Positions 7,870 through 14,554 of a DNA stretch of 18,687 nt are shown here, piece by piece. This DNA comes from DATMBL01 sp050735975 (GTDB lineage Bacteria; Desulfobacterota; Binatia; UBA9968). The stretch lies in assembly GCA_050735975.1 (NCBI GenBank), contig JBOHVS010000333.1:1-18687 (forward strand), written 5' to 3'. The notes beneath the pieces are model-generated. The model worked only from the letters and a program-made list of their open reading frames with translations, was not told the DNA's origin and did no database searches. Numbering within the stretch: position 1 is the stretch's first letter; each line of letters begins with the position of its first letter. The position numbers were made by a program, and so were the translations under genes.

Positions 7870-9451
7870 GAAGACTTTTAAGAATCTCTCCGGGGTTGAG
7901 ATTCAAACAGCCTACGGTCCCGAAGCGATAAAGAATCTCGATTACCTGCGCGATCTCGGAATGCCCGGGGAGTATCCCTTCACCCGCGGAATCCACCCGA
8001 CCATGTACCGCGGCAGGCTCTGGACGATGCGCCAGTTCGCGGGCTTCGGCACAGCCGAGCAGAGCAATCGCCGCTTCCACTATCTGCTCAAACAGGGAAA
8101 CACCGGCCTTTCGGTTGCTTTCGATATGCCGACCCTTATGGGTTACGACTCCGACGACGTCAGAGCCAAAGGTGAGGTCGGACGCTGCGGCGTGGCGATC
8201 GATTCGTTATCCGACATGGAAGCGCTTTTTCGCGGCATTCCCCTCGATCGGGTGAGCGTGTCGATGACGATCAACGGTCCGGCTATCGTGCTTTTTGCTA
8301 TGTATCTGGCGGCGGCCGAACGGCAGGGAGTCAAATTCGGAGAGCTGCAAGGAACCCTGCAAAACGACATATTGAAGGAATATATCGCGCAAAAGGAATG
8401 GATCTGCCCGCCCGTTCCATCGCTCAAGCTTATCAACGACATCATTCGCTTCTGCGTCGCATCGGCGCCGCGCTATCATCCCGTCAGCATCAGCGGCTAC
8501 CATATACGCGAGGCCGGCTCCACGGCGGTTCAGGAGCTGGCTTTTACTCTTTACGACGGCTTGACCTACGTGAGTTCCGCGATCGCGTACGGTCTAAAAG
8601 TGGATGCTTTCGCTCCCCGTCTCTCTTTCTTTTTTAATGCGCACAACAATTTCTTCGAGGAGATCGCCAAGTATCGAGCGGCGCGGCGCCTCTGGGCGCG
8701 CGAGATGAAAAGGCGGTTCGATCCGGCGGATCCTGGGTCGCTGGCTCTGCGCTTTCATAGCCAAACCGCGGGTTGCGCGCTGACCGCGCAGCAGCCCTAC
8801 AACAACGTCGTAAGGGTGACTCTCCAGGCGCTGGCGGCGGTGCTCGGCGGAACCCAATCGCTGCACACCAATTCCCTGGATGAAACACTGGCTTTACCGA
8901 CCGAGGAGGCGGTCAAAATCGCCTTGAGGACGCAGCAAATCATCGCGCACGAGACCGATGTAGCGTTTGCGGTCGATCCTCTGGGTGGATCCTATTACTT
9001 GGAGTGGCTCACGAAACGGATGGAAGACGAAGCAAAAGGGTATTTTGATAAACTCGATGAGATGGGTGGAATGGTTTCCGCCATCGAGCGCGGCTTTCCT
9101 CAGAGCGAAATTCATCGCGCCGCTCTTGCCTACCAGAAGGAGGTGGATGCGCGAGAGAGAATCATCGTTGGGGTGAACGCTTTCACGGAGCCTGAAGAGG
9201 TTCGCGTGCCCATTCTTAAAATCAAAGAAGGGGTCGAAAAAAAACAGATTCGCAAGCTCCGGCGGAGAAAAAAGGAGCGCAACGCGAAACGAGTCGCTTC
9301 ACTGCTGAGCCGGCTTGCAAAGATTGCTGAATCAAACGGCGATCTCATACCGCCACTCCTGGAAGCGGTACGCGCCGAGGCTACCGTCGGCGAAATTTGT
9401 GACATATTCCGGCGTGTCTACGGGGGATATCGGGAAGCGGTGAGTTTGTGA
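7850..9451 (+). CDS. B12-dependent acyl-CoA mutase large subunit, isobutyryl-CoA mutase-like
   Basis: A 533-residue TIM-barrel subunit of the methylmalonyl-CoA mutase superfamily, which performs radical carbon-skeleton rearrangement with the B12 subunit at 9561. The active-site His218 and Tyr217 lie in SISGYHIREAG. Gapless alignment by residue offset to Propionibacterium methylmalonyl-CoA mutase puts Phe63 (MRQFAGFGT) at Tyr89, Gln181 (YIAQKEW) at Arg207 and His218 at His244. Phe plus Gln is the isobutyryl-CoA mutase pair; methylmalonyl-CoA mutase has Tyr plus Arg. The large subunit lacks a fused cobalamin domain, as in isobutyryl-CoA, 2-hydroxyisobutyryl-CoA and archaeal-type split mutases. 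Starts at 7850 and 7856 are both possible: GGGAGG lies 3 nt before the first and 9 nt before the second, which favours 7856. Residue numbers here use 7850. Confidence 0.9.
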   Translation: MSMSSTEKTFKNLSGVEIQTAYGPEAIKNLDYLRDLGMPGEYPFTRGIHPTMYRGRLWTMRQFAGFGTAEQSNRRFHYLLKQGNTGLSVAFDMPTLMGYDSDDVRAKGEVGRCGVAIDSLSDMEALFRGIPLDRVSVSMTINGPAIVLFAMYLAAAERQGVKFGELQGTLQNDILKEYIAQKEWICPPVPSLKLINDIIRFCVASAPRYHPVSISGYHIREAGSTAVQELAFTLYDGLTYVSSAIAYGLKVDAFAPRLSFFFNAHNNFFEEIAKYRAARRLWAREMKRRFDPADPGSLALRFHSQTAGCALTAQQPYNNVVRVTLQALAAVLGGTQSLHTNSLDETLALPTEEAVKIALRTQQIIAHETDVAFAVDPLGGSYYLEWLTKRMEDEAKGYFDKLDEMGGMVSAIERGFPQSEIHRAALAYQKEVDARERIIVGVNAFTEPEEVRVPILKIKEGVEKKQIRKLRRRKKERNAKRVASLLSRLAKIAESNGDLIPPLLEAVRAEATVGEICDIFRRVYGGYREAVSL

Positions 9452-9459
9452 GGAGGGAA

Positions 9460-9543
9460 GAGCAAAGCAGAGGTCAGAAGTCAGACGTCGGAAATCAGTT
9501 TATTGTCTCTTCTCTGCTGACCTCTGACGTCTGATTTCTGACA
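9460..9543. repeat. Palindromic heptanucleotide spacer 2 (GTCAGAA/TTCTGAC type)
   Basis: Between the mutase subunits the plus strand reads in heptads such as GTCAGAA, GTCAGAC, GTCGGAA, and then in inverse complement CTCTGAC, GTCTGAT, TTCTGAC. The two arms (about 9468-9497 and 9510-9542) pair imperfectly around TTTATTGTC. The only Shine-Dalgarno-like stretch before the next gene is a weak AAGAG. Confidence 0.7.
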
Positions 9544-9560
9544 CACTTAAAAAGAGCACT

Positions 9561-10016
9561 ATGATTGCAGGTAGAGTTACAACCGGCCAGCCGGCCAAGA
9601 GACTTCGCGTCCTCGTCGCCAAGATCGGGCTGGATGGTCACGACCGCGGCGTCAAGATTGTTGCCCGTGCACTGCGCGACGCAGGGATCGAAGTGATCTA
9701 CCTGGGTATTCACAATACCCCGGCTGAAATCGCCAGTTCCGCGCTGCAAGAAGACGTGGACGCCATCGGTCTGTCCATCCACTCTGCCGCCCATATGACG
9801 TTATTCCGTGAAGTGATGAAGCTTCTGAAGACGAACAAGGCAGGGAATGTCGCCGTTTTTGGCGGCGGCATAGTTCCTGCGGAGGACATTGCGAAACTAA
9901 AAAAGCTCGGTGTGAAGGAGATCTTCACTCCAGGCGCGCCGCTGGAAGAGATCGTTAAGTTCGTGAGGTCGATTAAACCAGACAGAGACAGAGATAAGAG
10001 ACAGAGACAGAGATAA
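9561..10016 (+). CDS. B12-dependent acyl-CoA mutase small (cobalamin-binding) subunit
   Basis: A 151-residue flavodoxin-like cobalamin-binding domain that completes the mutase at 7850. The base-off/His-on motif is KIGLDGHDRG, with Lys21, Asp25 and axial ligand His27. The distal GGG motif lies at 101-103 (VFGGGIVPAEDI). The usual SxL loop reads Ser72-Ile-His74 (LSIHSAAHM), so the Leu is replaced by His. The domain body ends near residue 140, and the last 11 residues, DRDRDKRQRQR, are encoded by the AGACAGAGACAGAGATA repeat that continues past the stop. Small subunits of isobutyryl- and hydroxyisobutyryl-CoA mutases are about 136 residues, consistent with the tail being extra. Start is MIAGRVT at 9561; there is no strong ribosome binding site. 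Confidence 0.92.
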   Translation: MIAGRVTTGQPAKRLRVLVAKIGLDGHDRGVKIVARALRDAGIEVIYLGIHNTPAEIASSALQEDVDAIGLSIHSAAHMTLFREVMKLLKTNKAGNVAVFGGGIVPAEDIAKLKKLGVKEIFTPGAPLEEIVKFVRSIKPDRDRDKRQRQR

Positions 10017-10139
10017 GCCAGGAGTCAGAAGTCATAATCGAAAATCTAAAATCGAAAATCCAAAGAAAGGGACGGTGGCAGTAACAGAAGGAAATAGGGA
10101 GCAGGGAGGGTCTCTGTCTCGAATCTCTGTGTCTATCTG
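9980..10139. repeat. Palindromic short-repeat spacer 3, overlapping the mutase small-subunit 3' end
   Basis: AGACAGAGACAGAGATA occurs at 9980-9996 and again at 9999-10015, crossing the stop codon of the B12 subunit. It is followed by a strict heptad run from 10021: GGAGTCA, GAAGTCA, TAATCGA, AAATCTA, AAATCGA, AAATCCA. Then GGGAGCAGGGAGG follows, and an inverse arm TCTCTGTCTCGAATCTCTGTG begins at 10110. Arms and units match spacer 1. The next start codon at 10151 has no Shine-Dalgarno sequence. Confidence 0.75.
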
Positions 10140-10150
10140 TAGTTGTTTTT

Positions 10151-11296
10151 ATGGACTTTGATTTGACAGAGGAGCAGGAACTTCTCCGGCAGACGGTGCG
10201 GGACTTTGCCGAGGCTCACATCGCGCCCGGAGCGCCGGCGCGTGACGAAGCGGCGCGTTTTCCCAGTGAATTGATTGGCGGGATGGCCGGTCTGGGCCTG
10301 TTGGGCATCAACATTCCCGCAGAGTATGGGGGCGCCGGATTAGACGCGCTGAGTTCGGCGCTGATTGTCGAAGAGCTTGCCCGGGTTGATGGCGCGGCCG
10401 CTTTGATTGTGGCATCGCACAACTCCCTTTGCTGCGCCCACATATCCAGCTACGGAAACGGAGAACAAAAGAAAAAATATTTACCTTCTTTGGTCAGCGG
10501 AGGAAAACTCGGCGCGTGGGCGCTGACCGAGCCAAGTTCGGGCTCAGACGCCGCCGCTCTAAAAAGTCGCGCAACCCTCGAGGGTGATCATTGGGTGCTT
10601 AACGGCGCGAAGCAGTTCGCGTCCCAGGGCTCTACGGCCGGCGTCTACGTGATTATGGCAGCAACGGATCCGTCGCGAGGCAGGAGAGGCATTTCGGCTT
10701 TCATCGTCGAGCGAGGAACAGCCGGGCTAAACGTCGGTAAGATCGAAAACAAGCTGGGCGTTCGGGCTTCCGATACGGCGGCGCTGCATCTGGATAATCT
10801 CCGCGTGCCCAAGGAGAACCTTCTCGGTGATCTCGATGAGGCTTTTGGCGATGCGTTGCGGATTCTCCAGGGCGGACGCATTGGAATCGGCGCGATGGCG
10901 GTTGGGATCGCGCGCGGAGCGCTCGAAGAATCGATCAAGTATGCGGCAGCGAGAAAACAGTTCGGTAAGGCGATTACGGAATTTGAGGCGATCCAATGGA
11001 TGATGGCCGATATGGCGACCGAAATCGATGCCGCGCGTTTGCTGGTGCATCGCGCCGCGCGCTTGAAAGATACGGGACGGCCTTTCGCCACGGCTGCTTC
11101 AGAGGCCAAGCTTTACGCCGCCGAAGCGGCCATGCGAGCCACGACCAAGGCCGTCCAGATTCACGGCGGTTATGGGTATCTCAAGGATCTTCCGGTGGAG
11201 CGCTATTTTCGGGATGCGAAGCTCTGCGAGATCGGCGAGGGAACTTCCGAGGTTCAACGGATGATCATAGCGAAGGAGATGTTGAGGGGCGGCTAG
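10151..11296 (+). CDS. acyl-CoA dehydrogenase, short-chain type (second copy)
   Basis: A 381-residue acyl-CoA dehydrogenase, clearly related to but diverged from the copy at 6703. It has the same N-terminus (MDFDLTEEQ), WALTEPSSGSD at about 123-133, QFGKAITEFEAIQWMMADM, and the catalytic Glu363 in EIGEGTSEVQR, the same residue number as in the first copy. It is an FAD enzyme donating electrons to ETF. Having two copies either side of the mutase subunits suggests different acyl chains, for example one for the mutase substrate and one for the product, but that is inference. The start is fixed by similarity to the paralogue because no ribosome binding site is visible. It is followed by the longest heptad spacer. 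Confidence 0.93.
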   Translation: MDFDLTEEQELLRQTVRDFAEAHIAPGAPARDEAARFPSELIGGMAGLGLLGINIPAEYGGAGLDALSSALIVEELARVDGAAALIVASHNSLCCAHISSYGNGEQKKKYLPSLVSGGKLGAWALTEPSSGSDAAALKSRATLEGDHWVLNGAKQFASQGSTAGVYVIMAATDPSRGRRGISAFIVERGTAGLNVGKIENKLGVRASDTAALHLDNLRVPKENLLGDLDEAFGDALRILQGGRIGIGAMAVGIARGALEESIKYAAARKQFGKAITEFEAIQWMMADMATEIDAARLLVHRAARLKDTGRPFATAASEAKLYAAEAAMRATTKAVQIHGGYGYLKDLPVERYFRDAKLCEIGEGTSEVQRMIIAKEMLRGG

Positions 11297-11299
11297 AAA

Positions 11300-11450
11300 T
11301 TAGAAGTCAGAGATCAGAGGTCGGAGGTCGGAGACGGCGGGGAGCAAGGAGCATGGAGCAAAGGGCAAAGGAAAAAAGCAGAGATCAAATGATCTCTGAC
11401 TGTCTGGGCTATTCAGATTGACCTCTGACTTCTGACATCTGACCTCTGGG
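11300..11450. repeat. Palindromic heptanucleotide spacer 4
   Basis: The gap before the MeaB-type gene is almost entirely heptads. The left arm runs GAAGTCA, GAGATCA, GAGGTCG, GAGGTCG, GAGACGG from about 11303. Next come GGAGCAA, GGAGCAT and GGAGCAA units from about 11341. The inverse arm CCTCTGA, CTTCTGA, CATCTGA, CCTCTGG lies at about 11422-11449. In the middle, 11379-11398 is a perfect 9-bp stem with a 2-nt loop (CAGAGATCA-AA-TGATCTCTG). There is no T-run after it, so it is not an obvious terminator. Confidence 0.75.
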
Positions 11451-11457
11451 TTTCGTT

Positions 11458-12378
11458 ATGTCCTCCGACCTCGCTCGACAGATTCTCAAAGGCGACCATC
11501 GCGCCGTCGCGTCGATCATCAGTCTGATTGAAGACGGCCATCCTAAGGCGACCGGCGTTGTAAAAGCCCTTTATGCGCGCACTGGCAGAGCGCACGTGAT
11601 CGGCGTGACGGGCGCGGCCGGCACGGGGAAGAGCAGTCTCATCGATCGGTTAATCGCCGAATACCGGCGGCGGAAGCGAAGGGTCGGAATTTTGGCCGTC
11701 GATCCGACCAGCCCTTTCTCAACCGGTGCCGTTCTCGGGGACCGGATTCGCATGCGCGATCATTTTCTCGATAAAGACGTTTTCATTCGAAGTTTTGCCA
11801 CTCGCGGGAGCACGGGTGGTTTGGCAAGGCCGATTCGCGACGCCATTCATCTCCTGGACGCGATGGGAAAAGACGTCATCATCGTCGAGACGATAGGTGT
11901 GGGACAAGACGAACTGGACGTCGCTACTTTGGCTCAGACGGTGGCGGTCGTGCTGATGCCGCAGGCGGGAGATGAGGTTCAGGGGATGAAGGCGGGGTTC
12001 GCGGAAATCGCAGACATTCTCGTCGTCAATAAAGCCGATCTTCCGGGCGCGGACGAGACGGTTCGCCAACTGAAAGCGTTGTTCGCCGATTCAGATTCTC
12101 TGGTCGTGGCCACTTCCGCCCTCAAAAACCAGGGCGTCCGTTTGCTGGTGGATGGCATCGAAGAACGGCGGACGATGAGTCTCAGAAACGGCGGCGATGA
12201 AAAAAGGCGCCTCTCCTTGTGCCGGCACGAACTGCTTTCGCTTTTGCGCGCGCGCGTGTTTGCCGAAGCGACAAGAAGGATCGGTGACGATTCGTTGGAA
12301 GATATCGTCCGGCTTGTTGCCGAGCGGCGGATGGATCCGTACAGCGCCGTCGATCAGATTGCGAAAAGACTGGGTTAA
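11458..12378 (+). CDS. MeaB/ArgK-type GTPase, acyl-CoA mutase chaperone
   Basis: A 306-residue G3E-family P-loop GTPase that loads and protects adenosylcobalamin on methylmalonyl- or isobutyryl-CoA mutases. Walker A is GAAGTGKSS (52-60). The switch region is VDPTSPFSTGAVLGDRIRM (81-99), the Walker B/G3 region is IIVETIGVGQ (141-150), and the guanine-specificity motif is NKAD (191-194). The family's usual GTPGAGKST loop differs slightly here but keeps the GxxGxGKS pattern. It lies after the mutase subunits and the second dehydrogenase, so its client is almost certainly the mutase in this operon. It is a free-standing protein, not fused to the mutase as in IcmF. The start at 11458 lacks a Shine-Dalgarno sequence and sits just after a repeat arm. 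It is 15 bp upstream of the ligase gene. Confidence 0.93.
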   Translation: MSSDLARQILKGDHRAVASIISLIEDGHPKATGVVKALYARTGRAHVIGVTGAAGTGKSSLIDRLIAEYRRRKRRVGILAVDPTSPFSTGAVLGDRIRMRDHFLDKDVFIRSFATRGSTGGLARPIRDAIHLLDAMGKDVIIVETIGVGQDELDVATLAQTVAVVLMPQAGDEVQGMKAGFAEIADILVVNKADLPGADETVRQLKALFADSDSLVVATSALKNQGVRLLVDGIEERRTMSLRNGGDEKRRLSLCRHELLSLLRARVFAEATRRIGDDSLEDIVRLVAERRMDPYSAVDQIAKRLG

Positions 12379-12393
12379 TAGAGGCAACTGCAA

Positions 12394-14346
12394 ATGGAAA
12401 GGTTCGAGTTTGGCGGGGAAGTCGTCTGGCGGCCGACGCCGGAGTATGCAGAGAGAAGCCGGCTGAAGCTTTTTATGGACCGGCATGAAATCGCAAGCCT
12501 CGACGAGCTGATGCAGCGTTCTACGGGCGATCTCGACTGGTTCTGGAGATCAGTCCTGGAAGACCTCCGGATCGAGTTCTACCGGCCCTATTCGAAGATT
12601 TTTGACGTATCGGGCGGGATCGAATGGACGCGCTGGTGTGTGGACGGCGAAATGAACATCGTTCACAACTGCCTGGACAAATGGATCGGAACACCGACTC
12701 AGGACCGCGAGGCCATTCGATGGGAAGGGGAAGAGGGCGCCACTCGGACTCTCGCCTATGGAGATCTTTACCGGGAGGTGAATCGCCTGGCGAACGCGCT
12801 GCGCGAGCTCGGGATCAAGAAAGGCGACGTGATCGGCCTCTATATGCCGATGGTGCCGGAGATCGCGGTAGCCCTGTTTGCCATTGTCAAAATCGGCGCC
12901 ATCGTTCTTCCGCTGTTTTCAGGCTACGGATCTGGTGCGCTCGGGACGCGTTTGGCCGACGCGGAAGCCAAGCTCATATTCACGAGCGACGGGTTTTGCC
13001 GGCGCGGGCAGACGGTCCGTATGAAGCCGATGGCCGACGAGGCCATCGCGGGTGTTCCTTCGATCCGGCATGCGATTGTTTTGCGGCGGCTGAATCTAGA
13101 CGTCCCGTGGGTCCCGTTTCGCGATTTATGGTGGCACGAGATAACCGCGGGACAGCCGGACGATGCAGACACCGAACACACCGGCGCCGAGGACCCTCTC
13201 ATGATCATTTATACATCAGGAACGACCGGACGGGCGAAAGGCGCCGTTCACTCGCATTGCGGTTTTCCTGTAAAAGCCGCGCAAGACATGGCGCATGGTC
13301 TCGACGTGCGGGAGTCCGACCGCGTCTATTGGGTGACGGATATGGGCTGGATGATGGGACCGTGGGAAGTGTTCGGCACAACCCTCCTCGGAGCGACGAT
13401 GATTTTCTATGACGGCGCGGTCGATTACCCCGCTGGGGATCGTCTCTGGTCACTGGTCGAATCTCACTCCGTGACGGTCCTCGGCGTCTCCCCGACTCTG
13501 GTGCGCGCGCTGATGCGCGGCGGCGACAGGCCCGCGGAAGGTCACGATCTCTCGACACTGCGCATTTTGGGCTCCACCGGCGAACCATGGAATCCGGAAC
13601 CCTGGCGCTGGCTTTTCGAGAACATTGGTAAAAGGCGCTTGCCGATTATTAATTACTCCGGAGGCACCGAGGTCTCGGGCGGCATCGTGATGGGAAATGT
13701 GCTTACACCCATGAAGCCCTGTTCCTTCGCCGGTCCGATTCCGGGGATGGCCGCGGACGTTGTGGATGAAAACGGGGCGTCTGTGCGGAACCAGGTCGGC
13801 GAGCTGATCGTCAGAAAACCATGGATTGGCATGACGCGGGGTTTCTGGAGGGACCGGGATCGTTATCTCCAAACCTATTGGTCGCGCTTTCCTAATGTAT
13901 GGGTCCATGGCGATTGGGCGGCCATCGATCAAGATGGACTCTGGTATATCTTGGGCCGCTCCGACGATACGATCAAAGTTGCCGGCAAACGCGTCGGGCC
14001 GGCTGAGATAGAGTCTATTCTGGTTGCCCACCCTGCGGTAAGCGAAGCTGCCGCTATCGGGGTTCCCGATCCCGTTCGCGGCGAAGCCGTAGTTTGTTTC
14101 TGTGTGCTAAAGCCGGGAGAAGAATTCAATCCGTCACTGGCGGACGAGCTTAAAGAAAAGGTAGCCCATTCTCTTGGAAGGCCGCTGAAGCCCGACGTTG
14201 TTAAATTTGTCGCCGATTTGCCGAAGACGCGCAATGCCAAAGTGATGCGACGCGTCATCCGTGCCGGGTATTTGGGCCAGGATGCGGGTGACCTCTCTGC
14301 TTTGGAAAATCCACAGTCGCTACAAGAGATTCGAAGATCGGTATAG
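12394..14346 (+). CDS. acetyl-CoA synthetase-like acyl-CoA ligase (AMP-forming)
   Basis: A 650-residue adenylate-forming enzyme with the N-terminal acetyl-CoA synthetase cap. It converts a carboxylate, ATP and CoA to acyl-CoA, AMP and PPi. The phosphate loop is TSGTTGRAKG (274-283), the hinge/adenylate segment is GRSDDTIKVAGKRVGPAEIES, and the catalytic lysine is Lys616 in PKTRNAKVMRR. The acyl-pocket motif, which is WWQTE in true acetyl-CoA synthetases, reads SGGTE (422-426). The Trp that limits the pocket to acetate is thus replaced by Gly423, suggesting propionate, butyrate, isobutyrate or larger acids. GAGG lies about 9 nt before the ATG at 12394. It is tightly spaced behind the MeaB-type gene and is likely the last member of the mutase operon. 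The exact substrate is unknown. Confidence 0.9.
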   Translation: MERFEFGGEVVWRPTPEYAERSRLKLFMDRHEIASLDELMQRSTGDLDWFWRSVLEDLRIEFYRPYSKIFDVSGGIEWTRWCVDGEMNIVHNCLDKWIGTPTQDREAIRWEGEEGATRTLAYGDLYREVNRLANALRELGIKKGDVIGLYMPMVPEIAVALFAIVKIGAIVLPLFSGYGSGALGTRLADAEAKLIFTSDGFCRRGQTVRMKPMADEAIAGVPSIRHAIVLRRLNLDVPWVPFRDLWWHEITAGQPDDADTEHTGAEDPLMIIYTSGTTGRAKGAVHSHCGFPVKAAQDMAHGLDVRESDRVYWVTDMGWMMGPWEVFGTTLLGATMIFYDGAVDYPAGDRLWSLVESHSVTVLGVSPTLVRALMRGGDRPAEGHDLSTLRILGSTGEPWNPEPWRWLFENIGKRRLPIINYSGGTEVSGGIVMGNVLTPMKPCSFAGPIPGMAADVVDENGASVRNQVGELIVRKPWIGMTRGFWRDRDRYLQTYWSRFPNVWVHGDWAAIDQDGLWYILGRSDDTIKVAGKRVGPAEIESILVAHPAVSEAAAIGVPDPVRGEAVVCFCVLKPGEEFNPSLADELKEKVAHSLGRPLKPDVVKFVADLPKTRNAKVMRRVIRAGYLGQDAGDLSALENPQSLQEIRRSV

Positions 14347-14368
14347 ATCGCCGTCTATGTCAGCCGCG

Positions 14369-14500
14369 GGTAGTGGTTCAGTTACAATCAGAGTCTACCG
14401 TTGCATCAGGAAAGATTCCTCGCTCCCGCTCGGAATGACACGTAAAGGATTTGTCATCCCGAACGAAGTGAGGGATCTTGGGCCAAATTGAACCACTACC
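14369..14500. mobile_element. 132-bp MITE-like element with target-site duplication
   Basis: The ends are GGTAGTGGTTCAGTT and, in inverse complement, GGTAGTGGTTCAATT: 15 bp with one mismatch. The element is bracketed by the direct repeat CAGCCGCG at 14361-14368 and 14501-14508, an 8-bp target-site duplication (9 bp if the ambiguous G is counted). Inside is a long imperfect hairpin: AAGATTCCTCGCTCCCGCTC then GGAATGACA pairs with TGTCATCCCGAACG then AAGTGAGGGATCTT across a short loop. There is no ORF, so it would need a transposase from elsewhere. It sits between the ligase and CBS genes and separates two transcription units. Confidence 0.75.
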
Positions 14501-14554
14501 CAGCCGCGGCATATCCGACCGCGCGAGCCGGTTCAACAAAACAGGAGTGAATAA

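Noticed and set aside
7850..10016. 2-hydroxyisobutyryl-CoA mutase as an alternative identity.
   Set aside because: That enzyme has Ile at the Phe63 position and an Asp in the FDMPT region (STDFDMPT-like). Here the residues are Phe and SVAFDMPT.
10012..10034. AAGCCAGGAGTCAGA resembles the B12-box of cobalamin riboswitches, between a B12 enzyme subunit and the next gene.
   Set aside because: Only part of the box matches and no other riboswitch helices are recognisable. The segment is fully explained by the heptad run GGAGTCA, GAAGTCA.
11379..11398. Perfect 9-bp hairpin as an intrinsic terminator before the MeaB-type gene.
   Set aside because: There is no T-run after the stem, and the hairpin is a by-product of the palindromic heptad spacer.
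9980..11450. Regular short repeats that could suggest a CRISPR array.
   Set aside because: Units are 7-19 nt with no unique spacers of constant length, and no cas genes are nearby.
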